Below, in pieces: positions 34,298-41,826 of a stretch of DNA of 64,000 nt. Within the stretch, counting starts at the first letter, position 1, and each line of letters opens with the position of its first letter. The notes under the pieces are model-generated. The model ran no database searches and had not been told where the DNA came from. It saw only the letters and a list, made by a program, of their open reading frames with translations. This DNA comes from Vibrio cyclitrophicus. GTDB lineage: Bacteria; Pseudomonadota; Gammaproteobacteria; Enterobacterales; Vibrionaceae. The stretch spans positions 992,001 through 1,056,000 of the forward strand of contig CP065366.1 of assembly GCA_023206055.1 (NCBI GenBank), in the 5' to 3' direction. A program made the translations under genes and the position numbers.

Positions 34298-34324
34298 TAA
34301 AGCTTCTACTTAAGGGGCCGTTAA
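34298..34324 (+). promoter_or_regulatory. Sigma-28 (FliA) promoter of flagellin 3
   Basis: TAAA-N15-GCCGTTAA; the spacer begins GCTTCT exactly as in the flagellin 2 promoter. About 130 bp before the start codon. Confidence 0.9.
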
Positions 34325-34355
34325 AGGGATTGAGAGAAATGATATGTACCAATGT

Positions 34356-34431
34356 AAGGTGAGAGAGACACTGGTGCATAAACAAAATTGACATGTATTT
34401 GTGTGAGGTGAGAGTCACATAAGTGCATTAA
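34356..34431 (+). repeat. Imperfect direct repeat in the flagellin 3 leader
   Basis: AAGGTGAGAG-N-CACTGGTGCATAA at 34356-34382 recurs as GAGGTGAGAG-N-CACATAAGTGCATTA at 34405-34431, a 49-bp shift. The second copy ends in a small hairpin GCATT-AAAA-AATGC just upstream of AAAGGAG. Confidence 0.6.
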
Positions 34432-34454
34432 AAAATGCCTAAAGGAGATCAACT

Positions 34455-35585
34455 ATGGCGATTAATGTAAACACAAATGTGTCTGCAATGACGGCTCAGC
34501 GCTACCTAAATAGCGCGGCTGAAGGTACTCAAAAATCAATGGAGCGTTTGTCTTCTGGCTATAAAATCAATAGCGCAAAAGATGATGCTGCAGGCCTACA
34601 AATCTCTAACCGCTTAACGTCGCAAAGCCGTGGCCTAGATATGGCTGTGAAAAACGCGAATGACGGTATCTCTATTGCACAGACAGCTGAAGGTGCAATG
34701 AATGAGTCAACCAACATTCTGCAACGTATGCGTGACCTTTCTCTTCAATCTTCAAATGGTTCAAACAGCAAATCTGAACGTGTTGCGATCCAAGAAGAAG
34801 TCTCTGCTCTAAATACAGAACTTAACCGAATTGCTGAAACGACCTCTTTTGGTGGTAACAAGCTTCTTAACGGTACTTACGGTAGTCAATCTTTCCAAAT
34901 CGGCGCAGATTCTGGTGAAGCTGTAATGCTTTCTATGAACAACATGCGTACTGATACTAAAGACATGGGCGGTAAGAGTTACGGCGTAGAAGAAGGCAAA
35001 GATGCTTCTTGGCGTGTAGGTGCCGGTTCTGATCTAACGATTAAGTACAACGATAAGTTTGGTGAAGCTCAAGAGTTGTCTATTTCTGCAAAAGAAGGCA
35101 ATGACATCGAAGAGCTAGCGACTTACATCAACGGTCAAAGCCAAGACGTAAAAGCGTCGGTAGGTGAAGGCGGCAAACTGCAACTTTTCGCTTCAAGCCA
35201 AAAAGTTGAAGGCGATGTTGAGTTCGGCGGCAGCCTTGCTGGTGAGCTTGGTATTGGTGCAGCTAAAGACGTGACTGTTAATGATATCGATGTAACTTCT
35301 GTTGCTGGTGCAAACGAAGCGGTATCTATCATCGATGGCGCACTAAAATCTGTTGATAGTAACCGTGCATCTCTTGGTGCTTTCCAAAACCGTTTTGACC
35401 ACGCAATCAGTAACTTAGATAACATCAACGAAAACGTTAATGCGTCTAAGAGCCGTATCAAAGATACCGATTACGCGAAAGAAACAACGGCTATGACTAA
35501 GTCTCAAATCCTACAACAGGCGAGTACTTCTATCCTAGCTCAAGCAAAACAGTCACCATCAGCAGCTCTAAGCTTATTGGGCTAA
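34455..35585 (+). CDS. Flagellin (FliA-class, FlaB/FlaD type), third copy
   Basis: The 376-aa flagellin has N-terminal 'SAAEGTQKSMERLSSGYKIN' and C-terminal 'DYAKETTAMTKSQILQQAST', ending 'SPSAALSLLG'. The N-terminal segment and 'GADSGEAVMLSMNNMRTDT' resemble V. cholerae FlaB/FlaD as I remember them. It has its own FliA promoter at 34298 and an AAAGGAG ribosome site. flaG follows after two inverted repeats. The D0/D1 termini are nearly the same as in flagellin 2, so gene conversion between the copies is possible. Confidence 0.93.
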   Translation: MAINVNTNVSAMTAQRYLNSAAEGTQKSMERLSSGYKINSAKDDAAGLQISNRLTSQSRGLDMAVKNANDGISIAQTAEGAMNESTNILQRMRDLSLQSSNGSNSKSERVAIQEEVSALNTELNRIAETTSFGGNKLLNGTYGSQSFQIGADSGEAVMLSMNNMRTDTKDMGGKSYGVEEGKDASWRVGAGSDLTIKYNDKFGEAQELSISAKEGNDIEELATYINGQSQDVKASVGEGGKLQLFASSQKVEGDVEFGGSLAGELGIGAAKDVTVNDIDVTSVAGANEAVSIIDGALKSVDSNRASLGAFQNRFDHAISNLDNINENVNASKSRIKDTDYAKETTAMTKSQILQQASTSILAQAKQSPSAALSLLG

Positions 35586-35586
35586 A

Positions 35587-35637
35587 CTTACCTCGGTAAG
35601 TAGCGGTAAACTCTACTCTGAGTAGAGTTTTACTGTT
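35587..35637 (+). terminator. Two hairpins between flagellin 3 and flaG
   Basis: CTTACC-TC-GGTAAG (35587-35600) is followed by AAACTCTACT-CTG-AGTAGAGTTT (35608-35630), then TACTGTTT. The second could act as a partial terminator or attenuator between the highly expressed flagellin and flaG. Confidence 0.6.
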
Positions 35638-35666
35638 TGGCTCATAAAGGATGGAGGGAGAGTGTT

Positions 35667-36092
35667 ATGGAAATATCATCCAACGCATCGAACATCCAGC
35701 CTTATGGCTCACCTAATGGCATTAAAATTGCAAGCGATGAAGGTAGTAGTGCGTCGAGTATTTCGCGACTAAAAGAAGCAACATCTTATGGCAAGGTAGA
35801 TAAATCGAAAGAGGAAGCTACCGAAGCGGCGATTCAATTAGCTCAACATAGACAAGAGTTAAATGATGAAGAACGAGTCAAAATGGTGGAGAAGGTAAAC
35901 GAGTTTATCTCCTCTCTCAATAAAGGTGTAGCTTTTAAGGTTGATGAAGAATCTGGGAGAGATGTGGTTACCATTTATGAGACCACAACCGGTGATATTA
36001 TTCGCCAGATCCCTGATGAAGAAATGCTTGAAATTCTAAGACGCCTAGCAGCCCAAAACTCGAATAGTCGAATATTTGAGGTGAAGGTTTAA
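35667..36092 (+). CDS. flaG: FlaG family flagellar protein
   Basis: The 141-aa protein has a disordered N-terminus and a C-terminal FlaG domain (residues about 65-140: 'VEKVNEFISSLNKGVAFKVDEESGRDVVTIYE', 'IIRQIPDEEMLEILRRLA'). FlaG influences filament length in several polar-flagellated bacteria. The ATG at 35667 follows GGAGGGAG; an in-frame start at 35637 overlaps the hairpin and is rejected. fliD starts 22 bp after the stop. Confidence 0.92.
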   Translation: MEISSNASNIQPYGSPNGIKIASDEGSSASSISRLKEATSYGKVDKSKEEATEAAIQLAQHRQELNDEERVKMVEKVNEFISSLNKGVAFKVDEESGRDVVTIYETTTGDIIRQIPDEEMLEILRRLAAQNSNSRIFEVKV

Positions 36093-36114
36093 GTCGTATT
36101 ATTGAGGTGGTTTA

Positions 36115-38142
36115 ATGAGTTTTGGCCCAATGGGGATTTCGTCTGGCATGGATATCAATTCCATGGTCAGCAAAATTGTTGATTCGGAGCGTGTGCCTAA
36201 ACAGCAACGAATCGACAATGAACGAACGCGAATCGATACCAGCATTAGTGCCTATGGAAGACTCAGAGAATCCCTTGATTCGATGAAAAACCTGATGACA
36301 AACTTTCGTCAGGAAAAAGCTTTTGCTGTGAGAACAGTTGAAAGTACCGATGACGGTCTTGTCTCTGCAACCGCGACTACCGAAGCGATCGCTGGCAAAT
36401 ATGCCATCGATGTGTTGCAGCTTGCCCAAAGCCATAAAGTGGCTTCTGATGTTCTATCAGAGGACATGAAATTTGGCCCAGGTAAGCTGCAGGTTTCGCT
36501 TGGTGATGACAGCTTTGACGTGCAAGTTGGCGACAGATCGAGACTTATCGAAGTTGTTCGTGGTATCAATGGTGCAGATAGCAACCCAGGCGTTCGTGCA
36601 TCTATTATCAACGATGTCGAAGGTCCAAGACTTATAATTGCCTCGAACCAGTCTGGTTCCGATCAGCAGATCAGCATTAATGTTGAGTCAGACGCTGCCA
36701 ATCCCCTGAAAAAACTCGAATACAAAACGCTTGAAGAACGTGTTAAAGCGCTAGAGAAAGCGCGCGTTGCTGCTCAAGATATTCTAGCTCTAACCCCTGC
36801 AGGAAAAGCCGCGGAACTCGTTGATGACGCGATCTCGAACGATGATCCAAATGCGAGTGAAACACTCGATGAAGATGGCAATGTCATCTCTAAATCTCAA
36901 ACCGATTCTACTTCTGGTGTTGACGGAGACTCTAGAAGTCTCAGCTACGGCGAACAAGCCGCAGCCGACGGCCAAGCAGCTCTTGATGCAGCTAAAGCGG
37001 CAAAGTCGGTGATGCCTGAAGATAATATCCCCGGCTGGACTGAAACCGCGTCAGGAACTCTTTTAGATTCTTACAATACACCAGAACTTGAGCTTGATGA
37101 AAAAGCGATAGAGAAGGCACCCGATGTGCCGGGGTGGTCAAATGCTGCCTCAGGTACTCTGACCGATTCATACGTGACACCGAAAGAAGCCCAACAAAAG
37201 CTTGAGGCGGAGCAAGCGCGTATCGAAGAGAAAATTTCACAAGAAAAATCCGATCTTGCTGAAAAAGTTCAAAAAGGCGAACTCACTGCTGAGCAAGCCA
37301 AAACAATTGAACGTGCGAAATTAGAACCTGAAGAGCGTGAGCTTTTAGAGCAAGTCGATAAAGTGCAAGCTGATCTTGCTCAAGCTCAACAGTCTTTTGA
37401 TACCTATAGCGGCATGACTGAAGTCCAAGCGGGACAAGATTCAATGGTCGTCTTGGATGGCGTAGCTCAATTGTCTAGTAACAACAATGTGATTGAAGAT
37501 GCCGTAGAAGGTATCGACATTACGGTGAAAGGAAAAACGCCAAAAGATAAGCCACCGGCAGAGATTGGTGTGGAGTACGACCGTAATAGTGTGCGCCAAG
37601 ACATTGAAGCTTTCGTTAACTCTTACAATCAATTTTACCAAGTCTCTAAGAGCTTGGCAGGTGTTGATCCAACGACCGGCCAAAAAGGGCCGCTTTCTGG
37701 TGACAGTACAGTGCGTAACGCCGACTCGCGATTGAAGGGGGTGTTCTCATCAAGTATCGAAGGTGCGCCTGACAACCTTAAGTCTTTGACTGAATTCGGT
37801 ATCACCACCACAAGACAAGGCTCGCTAGAAATCAACTACGACATGCTTGATCGTCAACTCAACAATAACTTTGATAAGTTGGGCGAGTTCTTTGGTGGCA
37901 ACAACGGCTTCGCCAAAAAAGTGGAAGATGCGATTCAAGGTATCACCGGTATTACGGGTTCAATCCGTACTAGAGAAAAGAGCTTGGTCGAGCAAAACTA
38001 CCGTTTAGTTGATGACCAAAGCGCGCTTGACCGCCGCATGGACAGCCTAGAGAGCCGTACCCACTCTAAATTCACTGCCATGCAAGATGCGACCAGTAAG
38101 ATGCAATCTCAGTTGGGCAGTATGATGAATGCGTTGGGCTAA
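36115..38142 (+). CDS. fliD: Flagellar filament cap protein FliD (HAP2)
   Basis: The 675-aa protein has an N-terminal FliD domain ('SSGMDINSMVSKIVDSERVPKQQ') and a C-terminal FliD domain (about 470-660, 'YNQFYQVSKSLAGVDPTTGQ', ending in a coiled coil 'QSQLGSMMNALG'). The central part (about 235-440) is a long, acidic, coiled-coil-like insertion holding two 20-residue copies of a 'PGWxxxASGTLxDSYxTP' motif. FliD caps the filament and folds incoming flagellin; in Vibrio it is also called FlaH. It precedes its chaperone-like genes flaI and fliS by short gaps. Confidence 0.94.
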   Translation: MSFGPMGISSGMDINSMVSKIVDSERVPKQQRIDNERTRIDTSISAYGRLRESLDSMKNLMTNFRQEKAFAVRTVESTDDGLVSATATTEAIAGKYAIDVLQLAQSHKVASDVLSEDMKFGPGKLQVSLGDDSFDVQVGDRSRLIEVVRGINGADSNPGVRASIINDVEGPRLIIASNQSGSDQQISINVESDAANPLKKLEYKTLEERVKALEKARVAAQDILALTPAGKAAELVDDAISNDDPNASETLDEDGNVISKSQTDSTSGVDGDSRSLSYGEQAAADGQAALDAAKAAKSVMPEDNIPGWTETASGTLLDSYNTPELELDEKAIEKAPDVPGWSNAASGTLTDSYVTPKEAQQKLEAEQARIEEKISQEKSDLAEKVQKGELTAEQAKTIERAKLEPEERELLEQVDKVQADLAQAQQSFDTYSGMTEVQAGQDSMVVLDGVAQLSSNNNVIEDAVEGIDITVKGKTPKDKPPAEIGVEYDRNSVRQDIEAFVNSYNQFYQVSKSLAGVDPTTGQKGPLSGDSTVRNADSRLKGVFSSSIEGAPDNLKSLTEFGITTTRQGSLEINYDMLDRQLNNNFDKLGEFFGGNNGFAKKVEDAIQGITGITGSIRTREKSLVEQNYRLVDDQSALDRRMDSLESRTHSKFTAMQDATSKMQSQLGSMMNALG

Positions 38143-38145
38143 TAG

Positions 38146-38451
38146 ATGAATAGCCAGCTACAAGAGCTTTGTGAACTCGATCAACTAATTATCTCTAAAC
38201 TTGAATTTAGTGAAATTAATGCTGAAGAAATCACGCAGCTAGTCGATAACAGAGAACAGTTATTGCAAAACGTGCTTCAAATAATCGACTCACATCCCGA
38301 CGTTAAGCAAAGTTCTGAATGGTTTGAAGCCATTACCAGAACCAGAAAATTAGTCGAATTGATGCAGTCTGAGACGAGTCGAGTAGGTAAGACCCTACAC
38401 AAATACCGTCACGGCGCTAAATCAGTTCAACAATACAAAAAGTTTTTATAG
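38146..38451 (+). CDS. flaI: FlaI, FliT-like flagellar chaperone
   Basis: The 101-aa helical protein has FliT-like length and character ('LQELCELDQLIISKLEFSEIN', 'LVDNREQLLQNVLQ'). It is placed between fliD (3 bp upstream) and fliS (12 bp downstream), the position of FlaI in Vibrio. It probably acts as a chaperone for FliD or as a regulator. Identity rests mainly on position. Confidence 0.8.
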   Translation: MNSQLQELCELDQLIISKLEFSEINAEEITQLVDNREQLLQNVLQIIDSHPDVKQSSEWFEAITRTRKLVELMQSETSRVGKTLHKYRHGAKSVQQYKKFL

Positions 38452-38463
38452 AAGAGGTTTACT

Positions 38464-38874
38464 ATGCGCGGTTCTTTACAGGCATATAAAAAGGTATCAG
38501 TGGATAGTCAGCTAACAGCTGCCTCACCGCATAAGATTGTACAAATGCTAATGGCCGGTGCTATCGAGCGTTTGATTCAAGGTAAAGCGGCAATGCAAGC
38601 GGGCAACATTCCAGTAAAAGGTGAGCGACTTGGTAAGGCTCTAGATATCATTATTAGTCTACGCAGTTGCCTATCTATGGACGATGGTGGCGATATTGCG
38701 AAAAACCTAGATCAACTTTATGAGTTCATGATCACGCAAATTTCTGCGGCAAATCACAAAAATGACCCACAGCCTATTGATGATGTTATCGATATTATTC
38801 GTGAAATTAAGAGCGCTTGGGACCAAATTCCGAACGAATATCACAACTTGACGTCAGCTGACGTAGGTATTTAA
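38464..38874 (+). CDS. fliS: Flagellin export chaperone FliS
   Basis: The 136-aa helical protein carries the FliS signature 'AYKKVSVDSQLTAASPHKIVQMLMAGAIERL', shortened here to its key part, and 'RLGKALDIIISLRSCL'. FliS binds the C-terminus of flagellin to prevent early polymerisation. It is known as FlaJ in V. parahaemolyticus. Start supported by AGAGG upstream. A clear terminator follows at 38952. Confidence 0.93.
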   Translation: MRGSLQAYKKVSVDSQLTAASPHKIVQMLMAGAIERLIQGKAAMQAGNIPVKGERLGKALDIIISLRSCLSMDDGGDIAKNLDQLYEFMITQISAANHKNDPQPIDDVIDIIREIKSAWDQIPNEYHNLTSADVGI

Positions 38875-38951
38875 AGAAAAATTGCAGTTTTAACCAATCT
38901 CATATCCCTTAATTGGTTGGTTGCCTTATTTTTTTAATCAAATAAAATAGA

Positions 38952-38980
38952 AGCCATTAGATAGCCTAATGGCTTTTTTC
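38952..38980 (+). terminator. Terminator after fliS
   Basis: AAGCCATTAG-ATAGC-CTAATGGCTT with TTTT following: a 10-bp perfect stem with a U-tract. It isolates flrA from the fliD operon. Confidence 0.93.
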
Positions 38981-39102
38981 GTTGCTGATTTCCTAAATTT
39001 GTCCACGTAAAACATAATCGTTGATACTTATCTCTGTTTTATAGATTGCGTCGCTCACCGTTTTTCCGCATCGCACCAAAATAAAGGCAATAATTCCTAC
39101 TT

Positions 39103-40569
39103 ATGCAAGGTTTGGCAAAACTGCTTGTCGTCGACGATAACGCTCAAGATCGTCACAATTTAAGCACAATATTAGAGTTTGTAGGAGAGAGCTGCGAAGT
39201 AATCAGCTCTGAACAAGCACGTAAAGTTGACTGGTCACTACAGTGGGCCGGTTGCATTATTGGTACCATTAAAGGTAAAGGCTTCAACGCATTACTGAAT
39301 GAGAAGCTTGTTCACGCCAATCACATCCCTTTACTGGTGATTGGCAAAAACAATCACCCGGTTGACGAGTTAACTAACTATGTTGGTGAGCTTGAACTTC
39401 CTCTTAACTACCCGCAATTAAGTGATGCATTAAGACACTGTAAAGACTTCTTAGGCCGTAAAGGTGTTCAAGTTGTGTCTTCAGCACGTAAGAACACACT
39501 GTTTCGCAGCCTAGTCGGACAAAGTGCTGGCATTCAAGAAGTACGTCACTTAATTGAACAAGTCTCTTCTACAGAAGCTAACGTGCTGATTCTTGGTGAG
39601 TCAGGCACAGGTAAAGAAGTTGTAGCGCGTAACATTCACTATCACTCTAAACGTCGTTCAGGGCCTTTCGTGCCAGTGAACTGTGGCGCGATTCCACCTG
39701 ATTTGCTTGAAAGTGAACTATTTGGTCATGAGAAGGGCGCATTTACTGGTGCGATTACCGCACGTAAAGGCCGCTTTGAATTGGCTGAAGGTGGCACACT
39801 GTTTCTTGATGAGATTGGCGATATGCCAATGGCGATGCAGGTTAAGCTGCTACGAGTACTGCAAGAGCGATGTTTTGAACGCGTGGGTGGCAATAGCACC
39901 ATACAAGCTGACGTTCGAGTAATTGCGGCAACGCATCGCAACCTTGAAGATATGATCGACGATGATTCGTTCCGTGAAGACCTTTACTATCGCTTGAATG
40001 TATTCCCGATTGAAATGCCGGCGCTTCAAGACCGTAGAGAAGATATTCCACTGTTGCTTCAAGAACTGATGACTCGAATGGAAGCGGAAGGCAGCATGCC
40101 TATCTGTTTCACGGCTCGTGCTATCAACTCTTTGATGGAGCATTACTGGCCGGGTAACGTTCGTGAACTTGCGAACCTTGTTGAGCGAATGGTTATCTTG
40201 TATCCAAACAGCTTAGTAGATGTGAATCACCTACCAACTAAATATCGATACAGTGATATCCCTGAGTTCCAGCCAGAGTTCAATAGCTTTGGATCTGAAG
40301 AAGAGCAAGAGCGTGATGCACTTGCTGACTTATTCTCAGAAGATTTCAGCTTTGAGCAGCAAGATGATATTGCCGACAATGCTAACGCTCCTCAAGAGTT
40401 ACCGCCAGAAGGGGTTAACTTGAAAGAGCTACTTGCGGATATGGAAGTGAATATGATCAACCAAGCCTTGGAAGCGCAGGGCGGCATTGTTGCTCGTGCT
40501 GCTGACATGCTTGGAATGCGTAGAACCACTCTGGTTGAAAAAATGCGTAAATATAACTTGCAGCGATAG
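39103..40569 (+). CDS. flrA: Flagellar master regulator FlrA (sigma-54 activator)
   Basis: The 488-aa FleQ/FlrA-type activator has an N-terminal atypical receiver-like domain (residues 5-125) with Gly54 where the phosphoacceptor would be. The AAA+ domain (about 135-375) has Walker A 'GESGTGKE' (165-172), the sigma-54-contacting GAFTGA (212-217) and Walker B 'GTLFLDEIGD'. The C-terminal Fis-type helix-turn-helix is 'RAADMLGMRRTTLVEKMRK'. Known role: top of the cascade, switching on flrBC, fliE and other early genes, and inhibited by c-di-GMP in V. cholerae. Own unit; the 228-bp upstream gap shows no sigma-54 site, as expected for class I. Confidence 0.95.
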   Translation: MQGLAKLLVVDDNAQDRHNLSTILEFVGESCEVISSEQARKVDWSLQWAGCIIGTIKGKGFNALLNEKLVHANHIPLLVIGKNNHPVDELTNYVGELELPLNYPQLSDALRHCKDFLGRKGVQVVSSARKNTLFRSLVGQSAGIQEVRHLIEQVSSTEANVLILGESGTGKEVVARNIHYHSKRRSGPFVPVNCGAIPPDLLESELFGHEKGAFTGAITARKGRFELAEGGTLFLDEIGDMPMAMQVKLLRVLQERCFERVGGNSTIQADVRVIAATHRNLEDMIDDDSFREDLYYRLNVFPIEMPALQDRREDIPLLLQELMTRMEAEGSMPICFTARAINSLMEHYWPGNVRELANLVERMVILYPNSLVDVNHLPTKYRYSDIPEFQPEFNSFGSEEEQERDALADLFSEDFSFEQQDDIADNANAPQELPPEGVNLKELLADMEVNMINQALEAQGGIVARAADMLGMRRTTLVEKMRKYNLQR

Positions 40570-40695
40570 TGTACAGTTTTAGATGAAAACGAAAAACTAA
40601 CACACACTTTTAGCTATTGGGCAACTCTAGCTAAGTGAACAGATAAACCATAGTCGAGTTGTTGCTTGCTTAACTATGTGATAAATATAGCAAAT

Positions 40696-40729
40696 AGCCT
40701 GACTCGTGTTGTACGTCTCAGGCTGTTTT
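40696..40729 (+). terminator. Hairpin between flrA and flrB
   Basis: AGCCTGA and TCAGGCT pair, with an inner CGT/ACG, followed by GTTTTAG. It ends 24 nt before flrB, so it may terminate flrA or attenuate read-through into flrBC. Confidence 0.55.
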
Positions 40730-40752
40730 AGTATTTGAGGCAAATTTTTGAC

Positions 40753-41796
40753 ATGCACGTATCTAACGAACCAGAAAATCAATCTCACCTAGATTCTGTT
40801 GAACAGCAGGTTGAGCGCTATAAGCAAGTGCTCGACGTGATGCCAGCAGGAGTCATCTTGTTAGATACACACGGCGAAGTGAGAGAAGCGAACCCTGAAG
40901 CGCACCGTATTCTTGGTGTTGAGTTAGTCGGCGAGAAGTGGTTTTCAGTGATTCAAAGTGCCTTCGACCCAAAAGACGATGATGGTCATGAGATCTCATT
41001 GAAGAACGGGCGAAAAGTGCGTTTGGCAATTTCAGCCTCTACCACGGGTCAGCTGATTTTGATTACCGATCTGACCGAGACCCGACTACTGCAGTCTCGC
41101 GTGAGTGATCTTCAGCGCTTGTCTTCATTAGGCAGAATGGTGGCCTCGCTTGCCCATCAGGTTCGTACGCCGCTTTCAAGTGCGATGCTGTATGCATCAA
41201 ACCTTGCCGCGCCAAATCTGCCGCCGGCAACAAAGACACGTTTTCAATCTAAGCTTATGGATAGATTGCATGACTTAGAAAAGCAAGTGAACGACATGCT
41301 GCTGTTTGCCAAAGGTGGTGACAACAAAGTGGTTAAGCCATTTACTGTAGCTGAATTGATCACTGAATTTCACCCTATGGTGGAAGCGGCATTGAAAACC
41401 AACCAGATTGATTATTGCCAGGAAGTTGAGGGCGAAAAGACTCAAATGTTTGGCAACGCCAATGCTATCGCCTCAGCGTTAAGCAACCTAGTGTTGAACG
41501 CGGTTCAAATTGCGGGTAAGGAATCGCAGATCGATGTGTTTTTTAGGCCCGTAAACGGCGAGCTTAAAATATCAGTGCAAGACAGTGGCCCCGGAGTACC
41601 GAAAGAGCTTCAAGGTAAAATTATGGAACCCTTCTTTACCACTCGTTCGCAAGGTACTGGTCTAGGCTTAGCGGTTGTACAAATGGTATGTCGAGCACAT
41701 GAAGGCCGACTGGAATTGATATCAGAAGAAGGGGACGGTGCATGCTTTACCATGTGCCTACCGCTGGAAAGAAGTACTTCTTCTGAAAACGAATAA
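40753..41796 (+). CDS. flrB: Sensor histidine kinase FlrB
   Basis: The 347-aa cytoplasmic kinase has no membrane segments. An N-terminal coiled coil/PAS region ('VLDVMPAGVILLDTHGEVREANPEAHRILG') is followed by the HisKA dimerisation domain with phospho-accepting His135 in 'SLAHQVRTPLSS'. The HATPase domain has N box 'ALSNLVLNAVQIA', G1 'DSGPGVP' and G2 'GTGLGLAVVQM'. It phosphorylates FlrC. The ATG at 40753 is preferred over an upstream in-frame TTG (40735), since TTGAGG can then serve as its ribosome site. flrC starts 30 bp after the stop. Confidence 0.94.
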   Translation: MHVSNEPENQSHLDSVEQQVERYKQVLDVMPAGVILLDTHGEVREANPEAHRILGVELVGEKWFSVIQSAFDPKDDDGHEISLKNGRKVRLAISASTTGQLILITDLTETRLLQSRVSDLQRLSSLGRMVASLAHQVRTPLSSAMLYASNLAAPNLPPATKTRFQSKLMDRLHDLEKQVNDMLLFAKGGDNKVVKPFTVAELITEFHPMVEAALKTNQIDYCQEVEGEKTQMFGNANAIASALSNLVLNAVQIAGKESQIDVFFRPVNGELKISVQDSGPGVPKELQGKIMEPFFTTRSQGTGLGLAVVQMVCRAHEGRLELISEEGDGACFTMCLPLERSTSSENE

Positions 41797-41826
41797 GTTT
41801 TAACTGAATTTACACTGGAGAATCCT

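Larger units (their letters stand above)
33694..34454. other. Intergenic region between flagellins 2 and 3
   Basis: These 761 bp hold no convincing gene. They contain a terminator, three copies of a dispersed repeat (33866, 33994, 34117), a FliA promoter (34298) and a leader with direct repeats. Small ORFs on both strands cross these elements and have no visible ribosome site or domain. Confidence 0.75.

Noticed and set aside
34149..34418. Short open frames on both strands upstream of flagellin 3
   Set aside because: They cover the FliA promoter and leader repeats; no ribosome site and no domain.
39002..39102. Sigma-70 promoter of flrA
   Set aside because: Only weak partial matches with poor boxes (TTGTCC-N18-GATACT); not good enough to report as a feature.
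40617..40634. TTGGGCAACTCTAGCT as a sigma-54 promoter of flrB
   Set aside because: GG to GC spacing is 9 nt instead of 10 and the -12 box is TAGC.
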